Source: Aristolochia californica | Taxonomy: Eukaryota > Streptophyta > Magnoliopsida > Piperales > Aristolochiaceae | DNA: 64,000 nucleotides | Direction: 5' to 3' | Assembly: GCA_029961685.1 (NCBI GenBank) | Contig: JARWKL010000015.1 | Location: 22,971,220 to 23,035,219, forward strand | Shown here: positions 36,600-52,185 of the stretch, piece after piece | How the letters are laid out: each line of letters begins with the position of its first letter | How positions within the stretch are numbered: the first letter of the stretch is position 1 | Translations under genes and position numbers: made by a program | The notes under the pieces: generated by a model | What the model was told of the DNA's origin: nothing | Databases searched by the model: none | Seen by the model: the letters and a program-made list of their open reading frames with translations, nothing else

Positions 36600-37640
36600 C
36601 TTGACTTGAAGGAGTCCAATGTGGATCTATTGAGTCAACTTGTTTAACTAAATAGGTTCTAAGTTGATCCAACCCAAATTCGACCTAAACCCAATTAGTC
36701 CTTAGAAAAGGACTAAATTGATCCTTAGTAAAATCTTGCAAAGGTTGACAAAAGGGTTCTTTGAGTCCTTAGAAAATCCGAATCGGATCAGAGTGGTTGG
36801 ATGAGTATATCGTTTAAGTCGAAATGACTTTAGTTCATCTTAATAAGTAGATTTGAGACATGCTCAACTACAACTCTTCTATAAATGTTCTATTGAGTAA
36901 AATATTGCAGAGGTCCACATTATATTGAATGTTGTTTCATTAAGGATAGTTTGGAGATTTCACATTTATAATTCGGTTGCCCTATTTTTTCTCTAGGGTT
37001 TGGGGTGGTGTTATAATGGTGATGAATGATCATGAAGAGTGTGTGAGAGGTTGGAGAAAAACACAAAGAAAATGGTGTGTACGATTTTCTCTTGTAAACT
37101 TTTTCTTCATTATAGTGAATGATAACAGCAGAGGAAGGACAAGACATAGTTTCACCTTGAAGCGAACCTGTATACATATTGTGTATTCGTGCTTAATTAT
37201 TTCTTCTTCAACGATTATTATTGCTCTCAGTAGTAATGAATTAGAGTGTCTAATTTTTAAAAACTCTTAGTTTCACATCGAAGATTTTTTAGAAGTAGCT
37301 TTAATCTCTCATATGTAAATAGGGAGCTTCATAAGCATTGTAAGCATCTCTTATCAATACAATCTCATTTTAACTTTAAGCCACCTAAGGCATCTTGAGC
37401 AACAAAATAAAGGATAGTAGGAGGCAAGCCCCTAATTAAAGGGTTTCCATCTTCTCAAGGAGTTTCTACCCTTGGTAAAGGTTAGCCAATTTGATTTTCT
37501 TTCCCTTCATCTTTGTTTTACTTTATTTTTACTCATCTTAGTCTTCTTGAGTGTTATTGTGATAATTAGTTAGATATTAGTAGTATTAGAGATCCCCTTG
37601 TGGCAAGGGACTCTCATTTTAGGCATGTGTACTGTGCATT
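36600..37640 (+). mobile_element. Degraded Copia-like LTR sequence
   Basis: At 37,075-37,220 the series TTGTAAACTTTTTCTTCATTATAGTGAATGATAA..AGAGGAAGGAC.. then TTGTGTATTCGTGCTTAATTATTTCTTC and TTATTATTGCTCTCAG matches the R/U5 part of common plant Copia LTRs as I remember them. Borders, primer site and coding region were not found, so it is a solo or relict LTR. The upstream 36,600-36,900 has no recognisable content. Confidence 0.45.
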
Positions 37641-37666
37641 ACTTCTAAATAACCAATCGCTAATCG

Positions 37667-37807
37667 GGGGGGGGGGGGGGGGGGACTCTGTCTCTTTGCG
37701 GCCTCCTTAGCCCTTATCCTTCTCGCTATGAACGTCCTCTCGGCGTCCTTCTCTCTATCTCGGACTCACTTCTCACTTCTCCCTCTCTTATCCCTCTCGG
37801 CCTCCCT

Positions 37808-37847
<40 letters not shown>

Positions 37848-38110
37848 CTCTCTTCTCCCTCTCGTTATTATCTTTTCCCCCAAGATACCTTCTGATTTCG
37901 TTCGATTTCCCCCATTTCGATTTCAATTTTCTTTGATTTTGACATTTGGGCATCGATTGCTTAATTTCTACTTCGATTCGACATCGATTTTCCCATTCGG
38001 CTTCGATTTCACCCTTCAATTTCGGTTTTCCCCAAACTTCAGAAGGTATGACTAAACCTTAATTTTTTTCGATTAAATTAGTGTTTTAGGGTTTAGGGTT
38101 TTAAGTTATG
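37667..38110 (+). other. Poly-G run and CT-rich leader-like sequence
   Basis: About 18 G residues (37667-37684) are followed by a CT-rich block with a (CT)n microsatellite (about 37,813-37,840), repeated TTCGATTT motifs, a plausible 5' splice site (TTCAGAAG|GTATGA at about 38,046) and AT-rich sequence with TTTAGGGTTTAGGGTTTTA. It resembles an orphan 5' UTR exon plus intron start, like the block at 3.0-3.6 kb. No coding exon is linked to it. Confidence 0.4.
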
Positions 38111-38754
38111 GAATTAGTGTTTAGGTTTAGGGTTTATTATGGTTTTTTTAGTCCAGTTCACACAAAGTTGAGTCACTTACACGGGCGTCCATTAACCAAC
38201 GAAACCCGACCCCCATCACTGATGAGGTACAGTTAAGTAAAAACCTAATTTTTTCTTAAAAATAAAGATGTGTATTCCATATAAAGGATATTTCAGTTTA
38301 AAATTAGAGAAACCAAACTTTATAATCTTTGCTAATATCAATCTTTTATAACAAACAACGATATCACAAATGAGAAAACAATTGTCAAAGAATAGCCATT
38401 TTCTTGTCTTCACTCAAATTTCTTACTCATGGGCATCCACACCAAAAAATTTCTTATTGAGATATAGAAAGGGCCTTAAAACAAGGTATAAATACTTGAT
38501 TTTATTTTCAAAATTAAAATTTTTTCATATTTTTGTTTGCATGTCTTCTTCTTCTTTTTTTTTTTTCTTTTTTTAAGTCATTATGAAGTGTCATTAAAAT
38601 TAAGTATATTTTAAATTTTAAATATTATTAATAAATTAAAAAATAAAACTATCTTGTTTTTTTAATGTTTAGGCCGATTAGGGTTTAGGGTTTAATTGTG
38701 AAGATAACTCTTTCCTATAAAAACAATGAAAGGTACCGAATGGCCCTAATATTG
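38111..38754. other. AT-rich intergenic sequence
   Basis: Nothing coding. A short TTAGGGTTTAGGGTTTAA telomere-like motif lies at about 38,675-38,695. Confidence 0.5.
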
Positions 38755-38830
38755 ATGGGCTAAGGGAACTCCATAAGAATGAATATGTCACCAGCCTTTA
38801 ACGGCCTGGCCCAAATATCTATGGGCTTAA
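38755..38830 (+). promoter_or_regulatory. Three site II (TGGGCY) elements upstream of the PPR-like gene
   Basis: TGGGCT at 38756-38761, GGCCCA at 38808-38813 (minus-strand TGGGCC) and TGGGCT at 38822-38827 lie 90-165 bp before the ATG. Site II elements bind TCP factors and are enriched in promoters of plant organelle and translation genes, which fits the gene downstream. Confidence 0.6.
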
Positions 38831-38920
38831 GGGAACATTTTCTTTTTAGGTCCATAAGTTAGAACTCTGAAACCTTTTTTTGCTCCGCTAAGTTCCCTTC
38901 ATTCCCGTCTCTGCCCCAAA

Positions 38921-39676
38921 ATGAGGCTTCCGGCTCGATATCTTCTGCTTCGCCCTCCGTTACTCTTCTGCAATTCCTATTCTTCTTCTTCTTCTGCTGC
39001 TGCTGCTACTGGTACTACCAGAACAGAAGCAACCGCGTCGACTGCAAAATCGACGCGAATAACCTCCGACGAACTCACCCAAATAAACATCCTCATCCCT
39101 CGTCTATGTGAATCCAACAACTTCAAAGACGCCATACGCCTCTTCGTTACCTCTCTCCTCTTAAGCCCTCCTCTGGATTCCCTCCCCCTCCCTCTCCTCA
39201 TCCAGCGGCTCTCCTCCGATCCCCAAACAGCCCCTCCTTTCGCGCTTCTCATTGCCCTCCGCCGTACTGGCCCCCACTGCCACTACGTTCTTCCCCGCGC
39301 CGCGTGTCTCCTCGTTGCAGCCTACCTCAAAGACCGCCGTTACCGGGAGGCGACGAAAGTCTTCGATTGGATGCTGCGTCTGGGCCTGCGGAGTGTTCCG
39401 GATGCAGAGACTTATCGGGTGTTGATAAAAGGGATGGCCTTAGGTAGAAAAACAATGGAGACGGTGAGGACTTTCCGCTGGATGGTGAATGCCGGATTGC
39501 CCGTGGAGCCGGAATTGAGGAATGTGGTGGTGAACAGTTTGTTGAGGGAAGCCAGAGTGAGAGAAGCAAGAGAGATGGATGAATCTTTGAGAAGACTTGC
39601 TGAGGGTGACGATGACGTGCAGAGTGTTGTGGGATTTATCGACCAAATGCTGCGTGATAGTGACTGGAGAGAGTAG
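38921..39676 (+). CDS. Short PPR-like protein, probably mitochondrial
   Basis: Intronless, 251 aa. The N-terminus MRLPARYLLLRPPLLF is basic and hydrophobic, lacks acidic residues for about 30 residues and is followed by a Ser/Ala/Thr-rich stretch, consistent with an organelle presequence. The body has degenerate pentatricopeptide-like helices: NILIPRLCESNNFKDAIRLF (about 55-75), LLVAAYLKDRRYREATKVFDWM (about 130-152), AETYRVLIKGMALGRKTMET and VRTFRWMVNAGL (about 160-192), and NVVVNSLLREARVREAREM. It has only three to four motifs, fewer than most PPR proteins. Upstream site II elements agree with an organelle role. Specific RNA target unknown. Confidence 0.8.
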   Translation: MRLPARYLLLRPPLLFCNSYSSSSSAAAATGTTRTEATASTAKSTRITSDELTQINILIPRLCESNNFKDAIRLFVTSLLLSPPLDSLPLPLLIQRLSSDPQTAPPFALLIALRRTGPHCHYVLPRAACLLVAAYLKDRRYREATKVFDWMLRLGLRSVPDAETYRVLIKGMALGRKTMETVRTFRWMVNAGLPVEPELRNVVVNSLLREARVREAREMDESLRRLAEGDDDVQSVVGFIDQMLRDSDWRE

Positions 39677-41955
39677 AAAGGAGGTAATTTGCTTATGTAT
39701 TTTTCTCTTTTGTGGTTTCCTGCAACATACCTGCATTTTGATGTTCTGCATCAATTGAAATGCTCCGGTCTAGCTACACTGATGTGTCTTGATTTTTGTT
39801 CATGTACTCATTTTGTTCTCTATTGATTTTCGCCATACATGATGCTTTTGGAGCTTGTGAGGTGATAAGTTCTCTTCGCTTTCTTTGTCTTTTGGAGGGG
39901 GGGTTAATCATAATAAATTTTGAACAAGACAATCAGGAGTGGACAGAGAATCGCCTCTTATGTGTTTACTTTTCAAGTAATGTGCTGCACGGTTGTTGCT
40001 CTTGTTTCTTTTGGTTGAAATGTGATTTGCTACTCTGTATATTATAAAATGGAGCTGGGTGTTCTTGGTATAAAGTTTTGCCATACTTATCGAGGTGTAC
40101 ACTCTCAACCTGTGAATTTGACCTTCATGAATTGGACTCATTCCTCTAGACATGAATGACCCACATTCATGGGATGGTCAGCATTCACAGGTTTCAGTAT
40201 TTCCTTTGAATTTGGTCTCAGTAAACCTGGTCTCTGAACTGTCCATCTTCAGTACTTCTATGACATTGGTTTTCCTTGTGTCTGAAGTTGGTAATCAATT
40301 TAGTTTCTACAACAGCCATTCGGTGGTCCCTTATCAATGCAGGTGGAAGTTAAAGTTTTTTTTTTCTTTTTAGTTGAAATTAAAGCATCTGCTCATTGAG
40401 GATAAATCATTCAATCCTCAGAGGCTGCACTAGCTCTTCTTTTGTTGGTGATCTCATTGAAGTCATGAGCACCTGTACCTCAAACTCTTGACAAGATTTC
40501 TAGTATTAGATATTATTTGCTTGATGGCGCAATACATTGTACTCTGAATTGAATAAAATAGATTCAAGTCAGGGCTTATTTAAAGAATTTGATGCTTGTA
40601 GAAAATGAAATCTTATGATGTTCATGTGGATATGCTTCTTATTATGCTACAACTGCTTCTCACAATGGTAGCATGAGATTTTAGTAGAGCAAGCATTCAT
40701 GTTAGATTTTAGTATGCCTTCACATTGTACTATGGCACCACCTTTTCTCTTTGTGATTTCGTGTATTTTCAATGGGAACTCCAATTCCTTCTCACTTTCT
40801 GGCATCTAGGGACCTGTTAGTGTTTGAAGATTCTCTCTTATTAACCTCACTTGACCGAAAACCTCATGTGTGTTGAAAGATTGTGTGTGGAAGAGTATTT
40901 TCCCCTAGTAAAGTAGAAAACACTCAATCCCTTATTGGATATTTGTGAATACTGATGTAGCAAGGCAGAAAGACACTGATTTCAGGATGTCTTGATATGC
41001 TGCAATGCACAGGGTGCTTTCTAGTTTTGAATTTTCGGAAAGTCCTAGAATTGTACATTTGCTGATGATTGTGGTCAACTGGCAGATACTGAAGCAATCT
41101 TCTGTGACATTTGAGTATTTGGTCAGGTCTTTATGCGCATGAAATTAGTTTTCAATGTTTTGGTTAAGTTATTAAGTCTTGATGCAGTCTTTGTTTGATC
41201 ATGGGAAGGCATATTTTGAATGCCTCTACTACTTTTCTAGGCTAACAGTGTTCTTTTTTTAATTCTTCAATGCCTTGATTTTCAGCTAAATTAAGATGGT
41301 TTTACTGATGCTTATTCTCAATCGGATCCACAATTTGGCTGCCATGTTTTTGACCCTAGCAGAAACTTGCATGCTGGTTCCCCTGTTTTGAGAAACTGTC
41401 CATTGCAGTTGGTGTAGGATCTACCTCAGACAGTTCTTAAAGATGTTTGATTCTATGTTTCTGATCGTTCCTAGAGTTTCTTGCTATTGCAATTTAGCTT
41501 CCATGGACAAGCAAATTTGAAGGAAATTGTAATGTTGTTGATCAAAGATACAAAACATTCAAAAGGATGTTATGTGGTCCACCACTCGGAACTGGAGAAT
41601 GAGATGGACAGGGCTTGCGAAGGCGAAGAGAAGATCAAATTTCGTTTTTTGCTTGATCCTGATGTCAGTATAAACGTTGGCCACTAGGTGACTGTATAGT
41701 TTAATGAGTGAGATCCTTTATGAAACTTGGTCTTGATGATATAGCAGGGCAGAAAAACAGTTTTGCCTCGATGCAGGTTACTAAGTTGTCAAAAGAGAGT
41801 CAGAAAAAAATGCAGGTTACATTTGCTCATGTTCTTTGTTATCTTATTACATAGCTTGTAAAAATTGACAAAGAATTACTCAGTTGAATTACTCAAAACT
41901 GCGCCAATCAATTACAAAATGAACAGTGCCTCATATCCGACGCTAATAGTTAAAT
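39677..41955. other. Region between the PPR-like gene and delta-COP 3' ends
   Basis: Convergent 3' ends, so part is 3' UTR of each. No protein motif is convincing. The 68-codon frame at 41481-41687 is not recognised and has no flanking splice support. Confidence 0.45.
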
Positions 41956-45736
<3,781 letters not shown>

Positions 45737-47835
45737 TGTGGAAGTTTAAGATTCACGACTTTTACTTGAAAGCACAAGAAACCAACTGAATTATAGACTG
45801 TGTCCTTATCTTTGGACGGCTCAGCTCCTGGAAAGAGGTCAGGAAAGAAGATGTGCAGTTAGTACAAAGCAGCACAAAATCTTCAAGTAGAATAAAGAAG
45901 ATAGTTAGGCATAATAAATATGGATATGAATACTATAGAATTCTCCCTTATAGATCCAACACCATCAGAATTAAGTAATTCCAACAGCTTCTTTCTTGAT
46001 TTCTATGACAGTGTAATTTTTAGCTACCTGAGACCAAAGATGTTATATTCTCTTTCAGAAGCATGTGAATTTGGATAGATTATTTTTCTTATTTAGGACA
46101 ATTGGCCACCGAAGGACTCCCACAGAAAGTTACTAATAACACTGTAAATTTGTAAACCAGCCAGACTTAGAAGACAACATAGATGCACAGGCAAATTTTG
46201 GCATTTTTATTTGGAGCAGTTCAAGCAAGTATGTTAACTAGTCCAGGGCATTTAATGCTACATGGCATTCTCATCAAAATCATATTTATCATGACTCTGA
46301 TTGGCTTCAGATTCGGTTAGCACCAGAAAATTAAATCAGCATTAGGCAAAGCTTGAAAATGATCTTTAAATAAGAAAAATAATATATTTGCATATTTATG
46401 TTATTTACATGGTTTTGTACCTTAATTTTATATTTTTATTTTTCAAAATATATTAGTTAAGATTCACACAAACAAAATACAGTGCATATTAATATTTTTT
46501 GTCTCCTACGAAATATCCAATAAAATTGGAAGAATATAAAGATTAGCAAAGCACCCATTCAAGGACGACATGCAATTCGAGAAAATATCCAAAAAATCTA
46601 CAATTGAAAAAACGTTAACTTAAACTACATCAAAACTTTTAACAACATTTCCTTTCTATTCTTAGAGACAAACAGAGAAGAAATTTCCCCTGATAACTGA
46701 ACAAGAACAGACTAACCAAAAGAAAAGGAAGAGGACAAGGAGAATTCTTTCAGGCAAGAAACTAAAGCAATTGAATGGGAATGGCTGGTGCCTATTATTA
46801 ATTTATTTAGGCTATGCTGATGCTCGGAAGATGAAAACTTAACTAAAAGAGAATGCAAGTAACTTGGCAATACTGGGTACAGCCGATGATCTAGAATGCT
46901 GGATAATAGACAGGTTGGTGAACATTAACAGTACGTATGATTTACATGAATCCAATTTGAAGAAGACAAATCCTATCGCACTAGATAATGAAGAGAAGAA
47001 TTATTCCCTCTTCAAAACATAAAAATTTACAACTCAAAATCAGATAATCCCATTCATCCCAATTAAGCTTCATTTCCAACTAATGTAAACTTTTGGTTCG
47101 TTTCAGAAAAGCAAATGATAAATGGCGAAGGTCCCAAAACAGAATAAAATCCTAAAACAATAAAACCCAGATGAATCAACCAAAAACTCAAGGCAAATGG
47201 ACAAATCTTGTGAAGTAGAGAGCTTCCATACAATTCCCAAAATGAAACAGTAAAGGATCCAGAAAGAATATCAAACAAAAGCAACAGATCCAGTAATGCT
47301 TGCAAATTAGCGCCAAGTATAAAAACCCAATGCTCAAAAATTCAGAATCCAGTGTTACTTGTTTTTCAGAAATTGAGTTCAAGCCTATAACCAGTTCAAT
47401 CAGATCCAAACGGAATTATCCACTCGATAAGATGCTAAAGCTATTTCTCATCGCTAGAAGGTTACGGAGTTCTGGACAGTGCATTCCAATTGACGTCCAA
47501 TAACAAACCATAAAAATTATATGAGTCAGTTCACAATTTCTATGGAGACATATTTTCAACCAAAGGACAAAGAGAATGAGAAGTAAAACACGGTGAATCA
47601 CAAAGAGTGAGTCGAAACATATCGAGATCGAGAACGAGATCCAGAGAGAAGCAGAGAGAATGAGATCACCACAGTGAACCATACAGACAGATCATAAAAA
47701 AACAAAAGAGAGAACTAAAAGGAAGAGAATGAAAGGTACTACAAGTGAGATCATCACAGCAGAGAGAAAGAAGAGCGAGATACCGAAGAAACCGAGGGGG
47801 CTACAAGGAGATGGTGGATAATCGGAGGTTGGTCG
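45737..47835 (-). other. Probable 5' UTR exons, introns and promoter of delta-COP
   Basis: Upstream of the ATG on the minus strand a plausible acceptor (TATAATTCAG) lies at about 45,790, implying a 5' UTR exon just before the start codon. The GC-richer sequence at about 47,600-47,830 may hold the transcription start. No other gene is seen. AT-rich filler lies between 46,300 and 46,700. Confidence 0.4.
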
Positions 47836-48874
47836 CGTCCGCTGGATAATATTTTAGAGCTTGATATTGTAATAGTTGATTATTGTTAATACTAATAATA
47901 TTTTATATTTTATATTTTAGTATTAATTTTAATCAATTATCTTCTAATTAAATAATTATCACCATTATATGTGTAAATTAATTTTAAAAAAAATTAAAAT
48001 TAATATCATCGCTTATGTGGAGTTGTTTAGTAGACTTCTTTATTTACAGGAAAATGTAATACATTGAATATTAAAAATCGAAGCTAAACACAAATCGAAC
48101 AAACTAGCACATACGCGTATCAATTGATGCAGTTTTATGTTCCAATTCCAATGATATATGATGTGTACACGAAATAATCCATTAGGATGGGCACGCGCTT
48201 ATTTACAATCACAAGAACGTGATTAATGGTAGAAATCCTATCTGAGAGTACTGAGAGAAGTTTTACATCTTCTGGCTAACAATTTGATTCTGGTTAAAAG
48301 TGGATGATAGTCCAGTCTTCTAGTCGCGATGTGCCAAGCTTTCTCCTGCTAACCATCCTGACTCTGACCCTGGAAGTTTGGCCAAATTAAACACCGATCC
48401 TTGCCATGATATAATTCAACGATCAGCCATTGGATGAATGCATAAGCAACATCTGAAATTCAGTGAAGCAGCCAAGAAAAGAAAGTTATACTGGGCGAGC
48501 AAGGGTTCATTTAATTCTGCCCTCTTTGATTTTTTTTTTTTTTTTTCCAAGAAGCTGCTCTGTAACACTTTCAGGCCTTACCTACCATTACCCTTTTGGT
48601 TGAATCAACCTATTTCTTGTCTTATAGTGGTCAGACTGGTCAGACAGGTTGGACTCCCCCCCTCACACACACACACACACCAAATTGTAAGAGTAAATTT
48701 TTTACATGCAAAAGACGTCCAAAATAAAGCAAAGTTTCAAAAACAAAAAGATAAAAAAACCTTTATTTTCAACAAACATGGTCGCAATTGCATTCCTTCA
48801 ATGCCAAGAAGGACCAGCTTGAGACTGTTCTGATTCATCATCCTAAGACAGGAGAAGGGCGCATACCATAAATT
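47836..48874. other. Intergenic sequence
   Basis: Between the delta-COP 5' end and the 3' end of the RS-rich gene. It is AT-rich to about 48,060. It contains a poly-T run (48,530-48,546) and a (CA)n stretch at about 48,665. No gene is recognised. Confidence 0.5.
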
Positions 48875-50383
48875 TCACCTTTGGAGCTTCCTCCTCGCCA
48901 ATGCTGGGGATTTCTTCGGTATATACACTTTGTAGCTCACCTGACAAATACATAATATCAAGTTAAATTTTGGAAAAAGATGAATAAACTAATCTCCACA
49001 ACTACAACTTCCATTGTATTTACAGTATCAACCGAAATAACTAACCTGCACCAATTCTCCACCACGCATGACAGACATCGTCTTTTCCTCAAGCTGTGAA
49101 TCACTTTTAGCTTCCCCCTTGACTTTATTTGAGACATCATTTCCAGTGTTGGGTTCTAGAGATGAAAATTCTTTGGGAGCAGTTCCACCAATAGCCTCAA
49201 CTTCCAGCTCACTGACACTGCAAATTTCAATAGTGGATTTTGGGATTTTTGTAACTTGCCCATCTGGCACAGTTTTTATAAGAGAGATCTGGTCTGGCAT
49301 TTTGTCATCTGATTCCAGTGTTACTGCACATTCAGTATCTTCTTTGACAACAGGACTCTGCTGACTGGAAGAATCTCTATAATCCTTAACACCCAAGGAT
49401 ACTTCATTACCTTCAGTCAAGTTCCCAGTCACCCTAGCACTAGATTCATGTACTTCACTCTGATTGGATTCGGAAAGTCCACTCTCGTCTTTAGTATCAC
49501 CAATAGATTTTCCATTACCAAGAAGCCTGAAACGAAACTTTGCAAAATTTTCTATAGCCTTTTGCCGTAGACGAGCTTCTAGATCATCAGTAGAAGAATC
49601 TCCAACATCAACAGATACCTCGCCCTTTGGAGCAGCCCCTGAAATATTGGTTGATGCCCCCACTTCTAGCATTCCCTTTCTCCCTGACCCATTACTGTCA
49701 TTGCTTCTTGAAGAAGGGCAGTGATCAATAGATTGAATAACATCAGCTTTAGCCTCAACCTTATGGTTATTTACCTGTTCTTGTTCCTTCAATATTTTGC
49801 AAGCATTAGCACGTGGATTAATATGTGGAGGTAAACTCTCATGGCTACTTCTGCTACATCTGCTACAAGACGAACAACTCCCTGATGAGCGAGACTGATG
49901 CCCGCTTCTTCTTCTGCTCTTTACCTTTACCCTATGAGTGGATCTCCTTGACCTTTTATGTATAATCTCCTCACTGCTGCTACTTGTCCAACTTGAGCAT
50001 GAATCACTGCTTGGAGAAGGTCTTCGCCTTTTTTTAGTAGATTTCTTCCTTTCCACTGATATGGAACGTCGCTCAGAGCGACTTCTACTTTTGCGGCCAT
50101 TTCTGTCCTCGCGGCTGGGAGAGCGTCGCGATGGCTTCTTAGTCTTCTTGGAAACTTTTCTTTTCTTCCGACCATTGTTTTCAGAATCAGAAGCTGAAGA
50201 GTAGTTCTCCAAGACAGACAAGGAAACATCATGACGACGCTTCTTTGGCTTATCCTGACGAAGGCCATAAAATGTTGTAAAACCGGAGCAGCCTTGGAAT
50301 TAACATGAGCAGACATGCCATATCAAACACTAGTATACCTTATATGAGGAAGGTTTCCGGCGCTTGTGGGAGGAAGAAACCAT
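48875..50383 (-). CDS. Arg/Ser-rich nuclear protein, about 439 aa
   Basis: Coding exons: 50383-50339, 50254-49046, 48940-48875, GT-AG and in phase. The start MVSSSHKRRKPSSYK leads into a dense basic/Ser region (about residues 30-145: KKRKVSKKTKKPSRRSPS, RSRSERRSISVERKK, SCSSCSRCSRSS). The middle is acidic and low-complexity, with the motif DDLEARLRQKAIENFAKFR (about 235). The C-terminus MRGGELVQVSYKVYIPKK, with SPALARRKLQR, spans the last splice junction and looks strongly constrained. RS-rich composition suggests a nuclear speckle or splicing-associated protein. The family function is unknown to me. A 5' UTR intron appears to run from 51201 to 50405 (GTAAGT..TTGCAG). Confidence 0.8.
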
Positions 50384-51310
50384 AGTCCCAACAGTTCAAA
50401 GTGCCTGCAAGAAAATAAAATAAAGAAAGTAGAGGTCAGATGTCAAAAGGAATTTTTCTCTTAACAGGAAAAGGAACCACCAAATGACAAGCTCCTCGGC
50501 TCCCTCCTACGGCCACAAATTCCCTGTAAATAAGGAGAAGTAAAGAGAAAGTTATCAACAGGGCTTCCGAAGCAACAGTTCGCCACGTTCACTGAATTAA
50601 AGTTGGGTGAGCAAATAGATTTTTCGTAGACAGGACAGGTATATAAACATAACAAACAACTTTCACTGATTTAGGTACCATCAAATATTGAACTCATACC
50701 ATAGCATTTTCCATAGAATAAATCAATGGTGCAGGAAGATTCAACGCAAAAAAAAAAAAAAAAAAATGCATTGACCAGATCTATTTAGCCTAACGATTAT
50801 AGATAATAACAAGAACTATTTATCAAAATTTTAAATGTTATTTAATACTTATTGTCATAAGTGCAGTGAGGCAATTTCCTGATACTACTTCCGAATATCT
50901 CGACAATTGCTTCGACCCTTAAAAAAAGTATGACATTCACCCTTCGCAGTATTCACAGTAAAAAAGAAATAGACCTAATATTTGATGAAATAATTCCCAC
51001 ATTCGAGAACTTTTTAAGCGACGCCCCGCTATTGAACTCAACCCTTTTCATCAATCTACACAGTGCAAGAACATATGGGTTCAATTAAGGCCTAAATTTG
51101 TTACAAGAATATGAAAAACATGTATATAGTATCAATCTAGAGATCCCGTTTATTAAAGGTTAAAAAAGAACGGGTTAGAAAACACGAGGAGAAAAACTTA
51201 CCCGAAGCTTTGTCAGAAAGAGTTGCAAGGAGAACAGATGCTTCGATATCTCACACAACGAAAGATTTGGATGGAGTAAAGATGACGAGAGGAGTAGCAG
51301 ATAAATAGGG
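50384..51310 (-). other. 5' UTR with intron and promoter of the RS-rich gene
   Basis: A donor (CTTCGG|GTAAGT) at 51201 and an acceptor (TTCTTGCAG) at about 50405 delimit a likely 5' UTR intron. The leader exon lies at about 51,202-51,290. An A-run (50,747-50,766) sits inside the intron. Confidence 0.55.
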
Positions 51311-51419
51311 TTTCGGTTTCTCTCGGTTAGGCTTAGAAAGAAGAAACCCATGGATCGTTCTTATAAGGCACAAACTAGGGAAACCTGGTGGAAACACGTG
51401 CCGTTAAAGCCAAAAGATT

Positions 51420-51650
51420 AACCTAGTGGAACCCTTTTATCATCCACATCAACACAACTATCTATTGTTAACGAATTAATCGAATGGAAAATGATTGATC
51501 AACATACGCGATTGATCTATCAGTCCACCTATTTTGATTTGATCAATCAACCAAAGAACACACTCCATATGATTGATCAGACAAAAAAATCCTCTCCACT
51601 TAATGATTAATTAATAGAACATCTATTGATCGATCAATCATTGAAATCTT
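51420..51650. repeat. Cluster of GATTGATC/TGATCAATC palindromic motifs
   Basis: At least five occurrences of TTGATC or GATTGATC-like words, including TTGATCGATCAATC near 51,630, lie within 230 bp upstream of the RS-rich gene. This could be a regulatory cluster or a degraded repeat. Confidence 0.5.
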
Positions 51651-51870
51651 GAAACCCGATTTTTTTCCAAAATAAAAAAAATCCCCCTCAAAATTATCCA
51701 CTCCATACCAATCCTATACAATGTCTCACACAAAACCCTCATGTAAGAGAACCTTTCTAGGATCAGATTTGTTGATACCTTGTGAAAATTAAAGAATACA
51801 AAGCTATAGAGAAAGAACAAAGTTTTGGAAGAAAAATGACTAAAAACTGGCAATCACTCTTATTAGGAAT

Positions 51871-52185
51871 TGTTAAAAAACACCCACATGTGTAAGGGTG
51901 ATATGACTAGTAAATAAGGAAAACTTTCATAAAGTTGTAATTATACAAGTTGGTGTATGTCCTCATATGTCCTTTTTTTTATGCATGTAGCCCTAAGGAC
52001 ATTGTAGTCATTGTAAATATTCACAAAACTATAAAAACAATATCAAAGCATGGGGTAGAGCATTCAAGCCTCTTCCACTTGGCTCAAATTTATCCATACA
52101 CCTCTCTCTTTTTTCCTCTTATCTTTTCCACGGTTTCTTCTCTTCTCTCTCTTAAGAATTAGAGTTTCTCTCTTCCATCCTTCCC
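51871..52185 (+). repeat. 5' LTR of retrotransposon 1
   Basis: About 315 bp, TGTTAAAAAACACC to just before the primer-binding site. The CT-rich 3' part resembles U5. Confidence 0.85.

Noticed and set aside
34643..36605. Near-match AGCTTGAC (34643) and AACTTGAC (36598) as a target duplication for the second hAT derivative
   Set aside because: The right copy does not abut the terminal motif at 36572, so the match is probably chance.
37726..38019. 97-codon Arg/Glu-rich frame, minus strand
   Set aside because: Arises from a (GA)n/(CT)n microsatellite and CT-rich leader-like sequence.
41481..41687. 68-codon frame between the PPR-like gene and delta-COP
   Set aside because: No recognised family, no splice support, and within expected 3' flanking sequence.
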